From NCBI RefSeq assembly GCF_019355395.1, contig NZ_CP048829.1:1178001-1242000 (forward strand): DNA of 64,000 nt, read 5' to 3'. The notes under the pieces are model-generated. The model saw only the letters and a program-made list of their open reading frames with translations. It was not told where the DNA came from and searched no databases. This DNA is from Chordicoccus furentiruminis. GTDB lineage: Bacteria; Bacillota; Clostridia; Lachnospirales; Lachnospiraceae. Positions 41,535-50,882 of the stretch are shown here, in pieces. Position numbers and translations under genes: made by a program. Positions within the stretch are counted from its first letter, which is position 1; the number at the start of each line of letters is the position of its first letter.

Positions 41535-42635
41535 TTACGACGCGTACCGGTTCGTCTCCGCGCCGCCGGCATGCACCCGCTCGAACTCCCGCAGAATACT
41601 CTTCTCTCTCTCCGTCAGATTTTTCGGCACTCCGATCCGGACCGTCACATACTGATCGCCTCTCTCCGACGGCCGGTTGACTCTCTGGATTCCGCGGCCG
41701 TGCAGACGGATCTTGCTGCCCGACTGGACGCCGGCCGGCACCCGGCAGACGACGTCGCCGTACAGCGTATGCACGGTGGCCTGACCGCCCAGCGCCGCGG
41801 TCGTGAACGGAATCTCCGCCGTCGAATAGACATCTCTTCCCTTGCGCGTGAAGGCCGCGTCCGGCTCGATATGAATTTCAATCAGAAGGTCGCCCTTCGA
41901 TCCGTCGGAGCCGACACGTCCTTTCCCTTTCAGCCGGATACTCTTGCCGTTGTCGATGCCAGCCGGAATTTTCACCTTCAGCGACTGTCTGCTCCCGTCG
42001 CCGCGGTCAAGCTGGATCACTTTCTCGGCGCCCAGCGCCGCGTCCCGGAAGCTGACGGAGAGCGACGCCCGCATCGTCAGATCCTCCGGCCGCCGCGCGC
42101 CGCTGCCCGCATTGCTGAAGCCGCCGAAGCCATTGCCGCCGAAACCGCCGTCCGCATACTCTCCGTACATATTGCCGCCCGCGGAAGAGCTGCCGAATCC
42201 GCGGAACCCGCCAAAGCCGCCCGACGAGGACCGCCTGCCTCCGAATGCATTTCCGAAAATGCTGTTGAAGAGGTCCTCCGCGTCCTGACCGTCGAAATGG
42301 AAGGACTGGTACTGGCCGCCGTTCCCTCCGAAGCCCGACGCACGGCCTCCCTGACCAAACCCGCTGAAGCCGCTCTGGCCCGCGGCGTTCGCGTACGCCT
42401 CCGGATTTCCGCTCTCGAAGGCCGCCATGCCGAACTGATCATATATCTTTCTCTTCTTCGGATCCGAAAGCACGGCGTACGCCTCGCCTACCTCCTTGAA
42501 TTTCCGCTCGGCGGCCTTGTCGCCCGGGTTCGTATCCGGATGGTATTTCTTCGCAAGCTTCCGGTAGGCGGATTTCAATTTTTTCGCGTCGGCATTCCTG
42601 TCCACGCCAAGCACTTCATAATAATCCTGTTTCAT
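41535..42635 (-). CDS. DnaJ-family co-chaperone lacking the zinc finger (CbpA type)
   Basis: The 366-residue protein has a J domain (residues ~3-66, HPDTNPGDK with the essential HPD), a long Gly/Phe/Ser-rich region (~85-190) and the two C-terminal substrate-binding beta domains (~195-340). The CXXCXGXG repeats of DnaJ are absent, so it is a class B/CbpA-like partner for DnaK; no dnaK or grpE is nearby. ATG at 42635 ([11 protein letters not shown]) fits GGAGGT 9 bases upstream; another ATG two codons earlier is too close to that site. Confidence 0.92.
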   Translation of the reverse strand: MKQDYYEVLGVDRNADAKKLKSAYRKLAKKYHPDTNPGDKAAERKFKEVGEAYAVLSDPKKRKIYDQFGMAAFESGNPEAYANAAGQSGFSGFGQGGRASGFGGNGGQYQSFHFDGQDAEDLFNSIFGNAFGGRRSSSGGFGGFRGFGSSSAGGNMYGEYADGGFGGNGFGGFSNAGSGARRPEDLTMRASLSVSFRDAALGAEKVIQLDRGDGSRQSLKVKIPAGIDNGKSIRLKGKGRVGSDGSKGDLLIEIHIEPDAAFTRKGRDVYSTAEIPFTTAALGGQATVHTLYGDVVCRVPAGVQSGSKIRLHGRGIQRVNRPSERGDQYVTVRIGVPKNLTEREKSILREFERVHAGGAETNRYAS

Positions 42636-42706
42636 CTTCATTCCACCTCCATCAGGCATTTGTAAACACAGAGACTCACTCGTTTCGTTCACTATGTTCT
42701 ACTCGA

Positions 42707-42735
42707 AATATAACACCGGGTTGTATACAAGTCAA
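42707..42735 (-). promoter_or_regulatory. Promoter of the dnaJ-like gene
   Basis: Minus-strand TTGACT (42730-42735) and TATATT (42707-42712), 17-base spacer. No CIRCE repeat is present. Confidence 0.8.
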
Positions 42736-42864
42736 GCCGCAGAATATGCAAAACTGACGAAATTTCATCCGTCATTCAGCGCCATTCCGTGCTTTTCCAC
42801 TGTTTTTCGGGGAAAAATCATCCCGGAGTGCTTCGGTGCGCAGGACGGCGGCGGTGAAAAATGA

Positions 42865-42893
42865 TTGAGACGCATTTTGAAATATGGTAGGCT
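42865..42893 (+). promoter_or_regulatory. Promoter of the YARHG gene
   Basis: TTGAGA (42865-42870) and TAGGCT (42888-42893), 17-base spacer, about 30 bases before the start codon. Confidence 0.5.
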
Positions 42894-42925
42894 GGTATTG
42901 GATTCCGGCAAGGAAGGAGGGTCAG

Positions 42926-44377
42926 ATGATAACTGAAAGACAAAAAAACAAGACTATATTTGCGTCTCATTCGCTGCATGCGGCGGGACGTGCCGCGGCG
43001 CTGGGACTGAGCTCAGTCCTCCTGATGACAGCCTGCCCGCTGACCGCGCGGGCCGATGAAGACGTTGCCTATGAACAACGGGTTCTGTTCTATGACTACG
43101 CCGCCTATACGCTGCTTCCGACATACGGGTATGCATCTCACGAGAACAGCAGCCGGACCATCACCGGCGCAGAAGCCTGGCGAACGGACAATCCGACCCG
43201 CTGCTGGGACACACGGACGGGGCTTGTCAGCGCGCTCTGCCTCGACATGAATCAGGACGGCATCCCGGAGATGCTGGTCACACGGATGGCGAAGGATTCC
43301 TCGGAAGCCGAAGATCCCGCCCCGAATGCGATGTACGCGACGGTCTACACCGTGGATGACAGCTGGTCAAAGGTCATCGAAAAAGACACCCGGGAACTTT
43401 TCACCGACAACAACGCGTCCTTCACCCACGCGACCGGATCCGTTCTCACGCTGAACGGGCGCGAGTATCTGGTCGTGGAGCAGATCCGCAACTCCTACTT
43501 CGGCGATAACGCCTCGGCGGTCTATGACTTCTACAGCTATGACGGCTCGAAGCTCCGGAAGTATTTCACCGTCGGAAAGACAGACGGCGGAAGCAGCGGC
43601 ATCGCCTACAAGCTCGTCACATGGAACCGTGACGGCTCTTCGGACCGCACGCTGCTCTGGGCGGATCCCGACTACCTCGGCGAAAACGGCGGCCGGCCGG
43701 TCAATGACGAGGATATCGGCGGCGCCATCGAATCTGGCTTCGCGATGCTGGATCTGGATCCGGCAGCCCGGGTGGAATACGAAAACGCCGACTGGACGCT
43801 CTTCGGAGACGAGGCCGACGCGTTCCTCACTTATTACGAAACAGAAGACGTGAAATCGGTGTTTCTCTATGACGCCAGCGGAGCCGGTGACAGCACGGCA
43901 CGGGACATGGTCATTCAGTTGAACGACTCCACCGCTCTTGCCGGTCATATCGCGAAACGCGGCATCGACGTGAATCAGTATCTGAACGGCGCGGTGCCGG
44001 AGGCGACGCCCGACAGCGCAGCGGACCGCACGATGTCCGACCGTGATTTCATCTTCCCGGACAGCGCGGACCGGCGTCTGACAAAGGACGACATCGCCGG
44101 CAAGTCATGGGACGAGCTGCGCCGCGGCATCAATGAGATCTACGCACGGGACGGCTACAGTTTCCATACGCCGGAGATCCGTTCCTTCTTCGAACAGTTC
44201 GGCTGGTATGAGGCGCTCTTCAGCGATCAGAACGAGGTCTACGACAATATGACCGAAACGGAGCAGCGCAACGTCGATTTCCTCAATCAGTATGTGAAGG
44301 CCCGGAATTCCGGGAGCAGCGCGGATCTTCCGGAGGATTATGATGACGACATCAGCGAGGCGGACGTAGTCGGATAA
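42926..44377 (+). CDS. Exported YARHG-domain protein
   Basis: The 483-residue protein has a signal peptide with a possible lipobox (VLLMTAC, then PLTARADE), a large middle region of unknown fold that starts with an EF-like LDMNQDGIPEMLVTR segment, and a C-terminal YARHG domain (~375-460: LSWDELRRGINEIYARDGYSF is approximated here by SWDELRRGINEIYARDGYSF). YARHG domains occur in extracellular proteins of Clostridia; no activity is established. ATG at 42926 has GGAGGG 4 bases upstream. The C-terminus is acidic (DDDISEADVVG). Confidence 0.82.
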   Translation: MITERQKNKTIFASHSLHAAGRAAALGLSSVLLMTACPLTARADEDVAYEQRVLFYDYAAYTLLPTYGYASHENSSRTITGAEAWRTDNPTRCWDTRTGLVSALCLDMNQDGIPEMLVTRMAKDSSEAEDPAPNAMYATVYTVDDSWSKVIEKDTRELFTDNNASFTHATGSVLTLNGREYLVVEQIRNSYFGDNASAVYDFYSYDGSKLRKYFTVGKTDGGSSGIAYKLVTWNRDGSSDRTLLWADPDYLGENGGRPVNDEDIGGAIESGFAMLDLDPAARVEYENADWTLFGDEADAFLTYYETEDVKSVFLYDASGAGDSTARDMVIQLNDSTALAGHIAKRGIDVNQYLNGAVPEATPDSAADRTMSDRDFIFPDSADRRLTKDDIAGKSWDELRRGINEIYARDGYSFHTPEIRSFFEQFGWYEALFSDQNEVYDNMTETEQRNVDFLNQYVKARNSGSSADLPEDYDDDISEADVVG

Positions 44378-44385
44378 ATCGGCAA

Positions 44386-44419
44386 AAAACGGAACGGCGG
44401 CTGCCGTTCCGTTTTTTTG
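44386..44419. terminator. Bidirectional terminator
   Basis: A 10-bp stem (44389-44398 with 44403-44412) with a GGCT loop, A-run before and T7 after, between convergent YARHG and cyclophilin genes. Confidence 0.9.
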
Positions 44420-44443
44420 TCTCTGTTCTGTTCTGAAACCGCG

Positions 44444-45373
44444 TCATCCGGCCGATGAGGCAGAAGCCGCTGATGAGACGGCAGGCGCTTCAGCCGACGT
44501 GACAGCGGACTCCGCGCCGGAGGCCGCATCCGCCTCCCGAATCGTGATGCTGCTGATCACCGGCTGCTGATCCGCCGGGATCGTTCCATTACTGTCCGTG
44601 GGCTTCGCGTCCCTGCAGATCCTGTCCACGATATCCATCCCCTTCGTGACAAAGCCGAAGGCCGCGTACTGACCGTTGAGATAGGTGCTGTCGCTCTGGA
44701 CAATGAAGAACTGGGAGCTGGCGCTGTCCTTGTCGCCCGAACGCGCCATCGAGATCGCGCCGCGCACATGGGACAGACGGTTTTCCACTCCGTTTTCGCT
44801 GAACTCGCCCTTGATCGTCTTGTCGGATCCTCCGGACCCGTCTCCGTTCGGATCGCCGCCCTGGATCATGAACCCGTCGATGATCCGGTGGAAGGTCAGC
44901 CCGTTGTAGAATCCCTTGTTGGCCAGTTTGATGAAATTCGCGACGGAGATCGGCGCGTCATTGCCCGCCAGCGCCACCGTCACGGTTCCGTAATCCTTGA
45001 TTTTGATATCCGCGTAAGCGGTCGCCTCGATATCGTCCGCGCTGGTCGCCAGCTTCGCGGATGCAGCTGTCGCTTCCGCTCCGGAGGCCGATTCCGTATC
45101 CGGAACGCTTTCCGCGCCCGAGACCGCTGAAGCGCCGGACAGCGCCTCCGCCGCAGACGCCGCATCGCTCGCCGCCGTGCTCCCGGATGTCGCGGTGCTC
45201 GACGCGGCGGACGCCGTCTTCGATGACGCTGCCTCGCCGACCGCCGAAGCGATGATGGCGATCACGCCGACCAGTGCCGCGGCGATGCCGACGATGATCA
45301 GCACCTTCGCGCTGTTGTCCTTGTAGGTGCTCGTCTTTTTCTTTGGTGGTTTCCGTTTCAGTGATGAAGACAT
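44444..45373 (-). CDS. Membrane-anchored cyclophilin-type peptidyl-prolyl isomerase
   Basis: The 309-residue protein has a Lys-rich cytosolic start, one membrane helix (~23-45), a ~65-residue Ala/Ser/Thr/Glu linker, a cyclophilin domain (~117-280: GLTFHRIIDGFMIQGGDPNG, GAISMARSGDKDSASSQFFI, YAAFGFV) and another Ala/Ser-rich tail. The catalytic Arg (FHR) and Gln-Phe residues are present. It probably assists folding of exported proteins on the outer face of the membrane. Confidence 0.93.
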   Translation of the reverse strand: MSSSLKRKPPKKKTSTYKDNSAKVLIIVGIAAALVGVIAIIASAVGEAASSKTASAASSTATSGSTAASDAASAAEALSGASAVSGAESVPDTESASGAEATAASAKLATSADDIEATAYADIKIKDYGTVTVALAGNDAPISVANFIKLANKGFYNGLTFHRIIDGFMIQGGDPNGDGSGGSDKTIKGEFSENGVENRLSHVRGAISMARSGDKDSASSQFFIVQSDSTYLNGQYAAFGFVTKGMDIVDRICRDAKPTDSNGTIPADQQPVISSITIREADAASGAESAVTSAEAPAVSSAASASSAG

Positions 45374-45471
45374 ATCCGCTCTCTCCTCATTTTTTTAATC
45401 CGCCCGGACACGCCGGCCGGTGCGGTCCGGAGACCGCCGCGGCCGCGCCGTCAGCCCAGGGCTGTGCTCCC

Positions 45472-45480
45472 ATTATAGCA
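45472..45480 (-). promoter_or_regulatory. Extended -10 of the cyclophilin gene
   Basis: Minus-strand TGCTATAAT with weak -35 TCGACT 16 bases upstream. The rest of the 45374-45576 gap shows nothing. Confidence 0.5.
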
Positions 45481-45576
45481 CAGGGAAGCCGAAAGTCGAG
45501 ACTCGCGGAGCGGGACACAGATAAGTCACAGACTGCGGACACCGCTGAAAGAAGGCGGCTTCATGCTCATTCCGGA

Positions 45577-46257
45577 TCAGGCCGAGCCGATTCCCGCAGT
45601 CAGCGAGATGTAGAGGTCGTACAGCGCCGAGCCCGTCCTCCCTTTCGCAGGATGCTCATCGTCGCGGATCTCCAGCATATAGGATCCGTAGCTGTTGATG
45701 ATCTTCGTGCCGGACGGATGCTCCCTCTCTCTCCGGAACTCGCTTCCGTAACACTTGTGCACATGTCCATGCAGCATATACTTCGGATGCCACCGGTTCA
45801 TCAGGTCATTGAAGCACGCAAACCCCTGATGCGGCCGGTCCGGAAGATCGCCGTAGCCCGCGGCCGGCGCATGTGCCACCAGCACATCAAAACCGTTCAT
45901 CAGTGTGATCCGTTTCTGCAGCTTCCGGATCCGCTTTGCCATCTCTTCTTCGGTGTACTGATCCTTGCTGAAGTTGTAGCACATGCTTCCGCCAAGTCCG
46001 AGGATCCGCAGGCCCCGGTAATCATACACCCGGTCGTCGATATCGATGCAGCCCTGCGGCGCCCGGTAATCATACTGCGTGTCATGATTCCCCCGGACGT
46101 AGAGAAGCGGCCGGTTGATCATGGTCTCCAGAAACTCCAGATAAGCCGCGCTGAGATCTCCGCAGGAGATGATCAGCTCCACTCCGTTCACCCGCTCCCT
46201 GTCAAAATAATCCCAGAGCGCCTTCTCCGGCTCATCCGCCACCACCAGTATTTTCAT
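45577..46257 (-). CDS. Calcineurin-like metallophosphoesterase
   Basis: A 226-residue phosphoesterase with ISCGDL, YVRGNHD, LVAHAPAAG and LHGHVHKCYG. The first motif, usually DxH, reads VADEPEKALWDY, i.e. the His is replaced; this occurs in a Firmicutes subgroup and may alter the two-metal site. Its start codon overlaps the stop of the upstream ParB-like/BMP gene by 4 bp, so the two are translationally coupled. Cytosolic; substrate unknown (cyclic nucleotides, nucleotides and phosphodiesters are all possible). Confidence 0.87.
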   Translation of the reverse strand: MKILVVADEPEKALWDYFDRERVNGVELIISCGDLSAAYLEFLETMINRPLLYVRGNHDTQYDYRAPQGCIDIDDRVYDYRGLRILGLGGSMCYNFSKDQYTEEEMAKRIRKLQKRITLMNGFDVLVAHAPAAGYGDLPDRPHQGFACFNDLMNRWHPKYMLHGHVHKCYGSEFRREREHPSGTKIINSYGSYMLEIRDDEHPAKGRTGSALYDLYISLTAGIGSA

Positions 46258-48275
46258 CGTGTCTCCGATTCGCTCCCTGCCCGTTCTCCGCCGGGCACCG
46301 TCTGTTCCTTCTGCTCCGCTTCCACCGCCTGCACGCCGCTCACGGAGACTGTGATACGGGCCGTGTCCCGGAGTTCTTCCATCGTGGGAATCGCCCCGAT
46401 CACATTGTCATTCAGCCAGTCCATCGTGATGATCTCCTCATTGGTGAGCCGGGGCGCGTCCGCCGTCTTGATGACGCCCTGCTGACTCCGGAGCTCGCCG
46501 TCGAAAGGATTGAGCGTGCCCGCGATCACCGCACCCTTCAGCGTCCGCATCAGCTTGCGGGAATAGTAGCTCAACTTCTCCGAGAAGATGACGTCGATCA
46601 CGCCGGCGTCCATTCCCCACCAGTAGTTGAGAGCCTGATCCTTTCTCGCGAGATTCTTCGCCTCCCATGTGCCGTTTAGAATCGTGCGGATGATCAGCTC
46701 ATAGTAGCGGCCCCAGTTCCAGACCGGCACGGCGAGGTTGCGGATCCGGCCGCCTTCGTCGTATTTGTAGATGCCGTACTCCCGCGACGCCGCCTCCGGC
46801 CGGATCAGATCCGGTCCCGAGAATACGCTGACGCCGTTCCGGTAAAAGGCCTCCCGCCAGTTGGAATCCTTCTTCGAGTCCCAGGACAGATAGAGTTTCG
46901 CGCGCGGATCCACCAGCGCCGCGCCGATCGCGAAGGCGTTGATGTTCGCGATCGTTCCGTAGATCGGGTAATCCGCCCGGTAGCCGATCCGGTGGTTGTC
47001 CGCCAGTGAGGCCGCCAGCGACCCCATCAGAAACTTGGCCTCGTACATCCTCCCGTAATACGTGCGCACCGCGTTATGCGAAAGATTGATCGAGCAGTTC
47101 ATGAATTTCACGTCAGGATGGTCGATCGCCGCCTTCAGCGTCTGGGTCATCTGAGCGGGCGAGGTCGTGATGATCAGGTCGTTTTCGTCCGCGCAGGCCG
47201 CGTCAATCACCCTCGCAAATGACGCGTCCGTCACCACGTCGTCGTAGCGGATTGTCTCGACGACGCCCGGGTACGTCTGCTCCAGCTGATTTCGTCCCAG
47301 CTCATGCCCGTAGATCCATGCAGATTTCTCCGGCGACTTGTCGTAGATAAAGGCAATCCGCAGCGGATGGCGTTCGGAGTACACCGTCTGCCCCCGCAGC
47401 ATCGAGAGAAGTCCGGTCGGCGAAGCGGCGGCCGGCGCCGCCTGCTCAATCCCGGCGATCGCCTGAGGACGGTCCACCAGCGTGATCTTCTTGTCATCCT
47501 GCTGATTCTCCACGAGAAGCTCATTCCAGATCCGGTCCATCTGGATGGCAATCTCGCTCCTGGAAGAGTTCAGCAGGTCATCGATCCGGTAGATCGTGAG
47601 ATAGACCAGAAACGCGTCGGCGGCCGTGATCTTCAGCTTGCCGCCCGATTTGCTCTGGAAAACCTGATCAAAGTACGTATAGGCAGAGCGCAGCGTCTGC
47701 ACCGCGTCCTCCCGCCATTGATGAACAAGGTCCTGCCCCAGCAGTTCCGCCAGCTTCGCGTAGCTCCCCTCCTCCGTGAAACCGATCTCATACAGAGGAC
47801 AGACATTGTAGAAGTCGAGGAACTCGTAATAAATCTTCACGTCCTTCTCGTCCGACCGTTTCGGAAGCACGCGGGTCACATCCGCCATAATCAGCGGCAT
47901 ATGAAGATATTTCATCACCGAGACGCGCTTGTTTCCTTCCTGAACGTAGAACCGGCGCATGTATTCATAGGCCTTGATCGGGTCGCGGATCCCTTCTGTC
48001 ATCTGCGCGTCGTACAGGTTGCTCCACTTGACGGCAAACTCCGAGTTGGCTGACAGAATCGGCATAAATCCGTTTGAAAAAGCATTCTGCCGCCCCGCCG
48101 TCCGGGTTCCCGCCACCATCTCCAGCGGTACCTCCGCGAGTCCCACCGGATATTCCGACAGTCCTGCCTCCACCAGATCATCCAGCGCCGGCGGATACGG
48201 GTACTGCCCCTGCGCCACCGCGCGATGAACCTGCCTTTCCCCGATCCGCTTCGCCTTCAGATAATCGTCCAACAT
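46254..48275 (-). CDS. Cytosolic protein with ParB-like N-terminal region and BMP-type ligand-binding domain
   Basis: A 673-residue protein without signal peptide or membrane helix. The N-terminal half includes EGNKRVSVMKYL (residues 113-124), which resembles the ParB/Srx-like nuclease-fold motif, plus helical sequence to ~290. From ~310 to ~600 it has a BMP/PnrA periplasmic-binding fold (LRIAFIYDKSPEKSAWIYGH, LIITTSPAQMTQTLKAA, YRADYPIYGTIANINAFAIG). BMP proteins are normally exported nucleoside binders, so a cytosolic fusion suggests ligand sensing. It is coupled to a metallophosphoesterase gene. Site AAGGAGAG lies 8 bases upstream of the ATG. Confidence 0.75.
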   Translation of the reverse strand: MLDDYLKAKRIGERQVHRAVAQGQYPYPPALDDLVEAGLSEYPVGLAEVPLEMVAGTRTAGRQNAFSNGFMPILSANSEFAVKWSNLYDAQMTEGIRDPIKAYEYMRRFYVQEGNKRVSVMKYLHMPLIMADVTRVLPKRSDEKDVKIYYEFLDFYNVCPLYEIGFTEEGSYAKLAELLGQDLVHQWREDAVQTLRSAYTYFDQVFQSKSGGKLKITAADAFLVYLTIYRIDDLLNSSRSEIAIQMDRIWNELLVENQQDDKKITLVDRPQAIAGIEQAAPAAASPTGLLSMLRGQTVYSERHPLRIAFIYDKSPEKSAWIYGHELGRNQLEQTYPGVVETIRYDDVVTDASFARVIDAACADENDLIITTSPAQMTQTLKAAIDHPDVKFMNCSINLSHNAVRTYYGRMYEAKFLMGSLAASLADNHRIGYRADYPIYGTIANINAFAIGAALVDPRAKLYLSWDSKKDSNWREAFYRNGVSVFSGPDLIRPEAASREYGIYKYDEGGRIRNLAVPVWNWGRYYELIIRTILNGTWEAKNLARKDQALNYWWGMDAGVIDVIFSEKLSYYSRKLMRTLKGAVIAGTLNPFDGELRSQQGVIKTADAPRLTNEEIITMDWLNDNVIGAIPTMEELRDTARITVSVSGVQAVEAEQKEQTVPGGERAGSESETR

Positions 48276-48334
48276 GCCGCGCTCTCCTTCCGCTGTCTCC
48301 GCGTCTTCATCACAGCCAGTGTATCATCTCCGTC

Positions 48335-48381
48335 AAAAAAGAGGAAGAAGGCATCCGTCCGGATTCCCTCTTCCTCTTCTT
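48335..48381 (-). terminator. Terminator of galE
   Basis: On the minus strand AAGAGGAAG pairs with CTTCCTCTT plus an inner ATCC/GGAT helix, followed by six T residues. It separates galE from the BMP gene. Confidence 0.85.
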
Positions 48382-48388
48382 TCAACCG

Positions 48389-49405
48389 TCAGTCCCCGTA
48401 GCCGTCCGGATTCTTCGTCTGCCAGTTCCAGGCGTCGCGGCACATATCCTCGATATTCTTCTCCGCCTTCCATCCCAGAATCTTCTCCGCCTTGGACGGA
48501 TCCGAGTAGCAGGTCGCGATGTCGCCCGGCCGGCGCGGGTCGATGACGTAGGGCAGCCTCTTTCCGCAGGCCTTCTCGAACGCATGGATGATATCCAGCA
48601 CGCTGTAGCCGACGCCCGTTCCGAGGTTGAAGACATTGACGCCGTCCATCTTTTCCATACCCTCGATCGCCTTCACATGACCCTTCGCGAGATCTACGAC
48701 GTGGATGTAGTCCCGGACGCCGGTCCCGTCCGGCGTATCGTAATCGTCGCCGAATACATGCACCTTCTCAAGCTTGCCGCTGGCCACCTGCGCCACATAA
48801 GGAAGCAGGTTGTTCGGGATTCCCTTCGGATCCTCTCCGATAAGTCCGCTCGCATGCGCGCCGATCGGGTTGAAGTAGCGGAGCAGCATCACCTTCCACT
48901 CCGGGTCGCTCTTCCAGATATCCGTCAGAATCCGCTCCTGCATCGACTTCGTCGCGCCGTACGGATTCGTCGTCTCGCCGAGAGGGCACTCCTCCGTGAT
49001 CGGAACAAACGCGGGATCGCCGTAGACGGTCGCCGAGCTGGAGAACACGAAGGATTTGCATCCATGCCGGCGCATGACATCGCAGAGCGTCAGCGTCGAT
49101 TCCAGATTGTTATGGTAGTACTCGATCGGCTTCCGGGTCGATTCTCCCACAGCCTTATATCCGGCGAAATGAATCACCGCGTCAATCTTCTCCCTGTCAA
49201 AAAGGTCCGTCAGCGCTTCGCGGTCCAGCACATCGATCGGATAGAAAGCCGGTCTCCGGCCTGTAATCGTCTCGATGCGGTCGACGACCAGCGCTTTCGA
49301 ATTGTAAAGGTTATCCGCGATCACCACATCATAGCCCGCATTCAGCAGTTCCACCACGGTATGGCTTCCGATGAATCCCGTGCCGCCGGTTACCAGAATC
49401 TTCAT
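48389..49405 (-). CDS. galE: UDP-glucose 4-epimerase
   Basis: A 338-residue SDR epimerase: NAD loop GGTGFIGSH (residues 7-15), VIHFAGYKAVGES, SSSATVYG, catalytic Tyr/Lys in NPYGATKSMQE, and the sugar-binding RYFNPIGAHASG. It interconverts UDP-glucose and UDP-galactose for galactose use or surface glycan supply. No galK/galT is near; upstream genes concern the cell wall. ATG at 49405 has GGAGG about 9 bases upstream. Confidence 0.97.
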   Translation of the reverse strand: MKILVTGGTGFIGSHTVVELLNAGYDVVIADNLYNSKALVVDRIETITGRRPAFYPIDVLDREALTDLFDREKIDAVIHFAGYKAVGESTRKPIEYYHNNLESTLTLCDVMRRHGCKSFVFSSSATVYGDPAFVPITEECPLGETTNPYGATKSMQERILTDIWKSDPEWKVMLLRYFNPIGAHASGLIGEDPKGIPNNLLPYVAQVASGKLEKVHVFGDDYDTPDGTGVRDYIHVVDLAKGHVKAIEGMEKMDGVNVFNLGTGVGYSVLDIIHAFEKACGKRLPYVIDPRRPGDIATCYSDPSKAEKILGWKAEKNIEDMCRDAWNWQTKNPDGYGD

Positions 49406-49532
49406 ACTGCAATCCCTCCTTGTCCGCTGATGGTGCCGGATGGGCGGCACCCCTCTTTTCGGTACCATCATGCCCGAAAACCTGCCTGATAGCAATATGC
49501 ATTTGATGAGAGTATATGTAAAAATGTTTCAC

Positions 49533-50828
49533 TCAAGACTGCAGCTCCGGAAACCGGGCGCCGGCCCGCTTCCGGAATGACCGTTCGCAGGCGGCATAGT
49601 CCGCCGTCCCCCCGATGAAAGGCGCCATCTCTTCCTGAAAGAGCGCGTCCAGCATTCCGTCATAGACGGCAGCCGCGCTCTTCCTGCTGCCCAGCGCATC
49701 CGCCTGCCCGGTCAGCAGCTTCCGCGTATTCTGTCCTCCGCAGAGCGTCGAGCGGTATCCCTCCGCCATCGTCTCCATGACGCCGCGCGCGTTGACAAAA
49801 TCACCGGACCCGGAGGCCCGCGCCATGAGCGTATCCGGATCCAGTGTCAGCGTCCGGATCAGTTCCGCGTCCGCCTCCGGATTATCCGTTCCGGCCGCAC
49901 AGGCGATCCAGACGCCGCCTTTCAGCCAGACCGACGGCCCCTTCACCATTCCGAAGGCCGCTTCGTTCCCGTCCATGCGTCCGCCGGCTGCCGCGTCCGG
50001 CTCCTCCGTCTGAAAAAGCGCGCTCTCTCCGAGCGCGCCCGTCCTGCGCCAGAGCGCCGCCGTCTCCGCCCATTCCTTCAGTGTATCCGGGATCTCGAGA
50101 GCCGGGCGTTCCGCCGTCTCATCCTTCACCCATCCCGACTCTCTCGCAGAGGAAAAAACCGGGAAGCTCTGTTCCGCCGTCTGAAAGAGCGGCACGCCGG
50201 CTGCGACCGCCTTTTCCGCCGTCTTTTTCAGCGCCGCGAAATCCTTCACGGCCTCCTGAACCGTCTCCGGTTCCCCGCTGCCCAGCACCCGCTTCGCCAG
50301 ATCTCTCCGGTAGATCAGGGCGCCGGGCTCAAGCTCAAGCGCCGCGGCCTTAAGGCGGCCGGTTTCATCCTCCGCTGCCTCTGCCGCGAACGCGTACGAA
50401 TCCTCAAAGGCATCCGGCACAATTCCCCTTTCCCCGTCCAGCGGCTCCGTCAGATCCGACCGGCAGTACTTCCGGAGCGAATCCGCGTCCAGAAGAACGA
50501 GATCCGCCCGGTCGTCCGCGGCCAGCGTCCCGTTCAGCGGAAGCGTCGCGTCCAGCCAGTCCTCGTATCCGCTTCCCTCGTCGGAGATAACCGTCCATCG
50601 GATCGGAAGCCCGCCGATCGAGGCGTTCCCTTCTTCGTCTTCCCGGTACGAAGGGACGCAGATCTTCATCGTCTCCGCGAGCGCGCTGTCCCATGTCACG
50701 ATGTTGAGCACGCCGCCCTCCTCCGGGGACGGCGCCTCGGCAGATGAAAGAGAAGCCGCCGCCCGCGCCGGCCCCGCCGTCACGATCAGAGCCAGCGCAC
50801 CTGCCAGCAGTCTGACTGCATATCTCAT
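49533..50828 (-). CDS. Extracellular solute-binding protein (family 1-like), orphan
   Basis: A 431-residue exported protein: signal peptide (residues 1-~24, ALIVTAGPARA), no lipobox, then a family-1 solute-binding pattern (GGVLNIVTWDSALAETM, DRADLVLLDADSLRKY, LKAAALELEPGALIYRRDLA, MVKGPSVWLKGGVWIACA). It is homologous to the next gene upstream (shared end pattern LDALFQEEM...FRK and LCGGQN). No permease or ATPase gene is adjacent. ATG at 50828 has AGGAG 6 bases upstream. Confidence 0.75.
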   Translation of the reverse strand: MRYAVRLLAGALALIVTAGPARAAASLSSAEAPSPEEGGVLNIVTWDSALAETMKICVPSYREDEEGNASIGGLPIRWTVISDEGSGYEDWLDATLPLNGTLAADDRADLVLLDADSLRKYCRSDLTEPLDGERGIVPDAFEDSYAFAAEAAEDETGRLKAAALELEPGALIYRRDLAKRVLGSGEPETVQEAVKDFAALKKTAEKAVAAGVPLFQTAEQSFPVFSSARESGWVKDETAERPALEIPDTLKEWAETAALWRRTGALGESALFQTEEPDAAAGGRMDGNEAAFGMVKGPSVWLKGGVWIACAAGTDNPEADAELIRTLTLDPDTLMARASGSGDFVNARGVMETMAEGYRSTLCGGQNTRKLLTGQADALGSRKSAAAVYDGMLDALFQEEMAPFIGGTADYAACERSFRKRAGARFPELQS

Positions 50829-50882
50829 ACGGTCTCCTCTCCGGCCCGGACACCCTGAATCCGGCATCCCCCGGGCCGTGTA

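Noticed and set aside
42636-42760. CIRCE element for heat-shock control of the dnaJ-like gene
   Set aside because: No TTAGCACTC-N9-GAGTGCTAA repeat is present; only a plain SigA-type promoter is seen.
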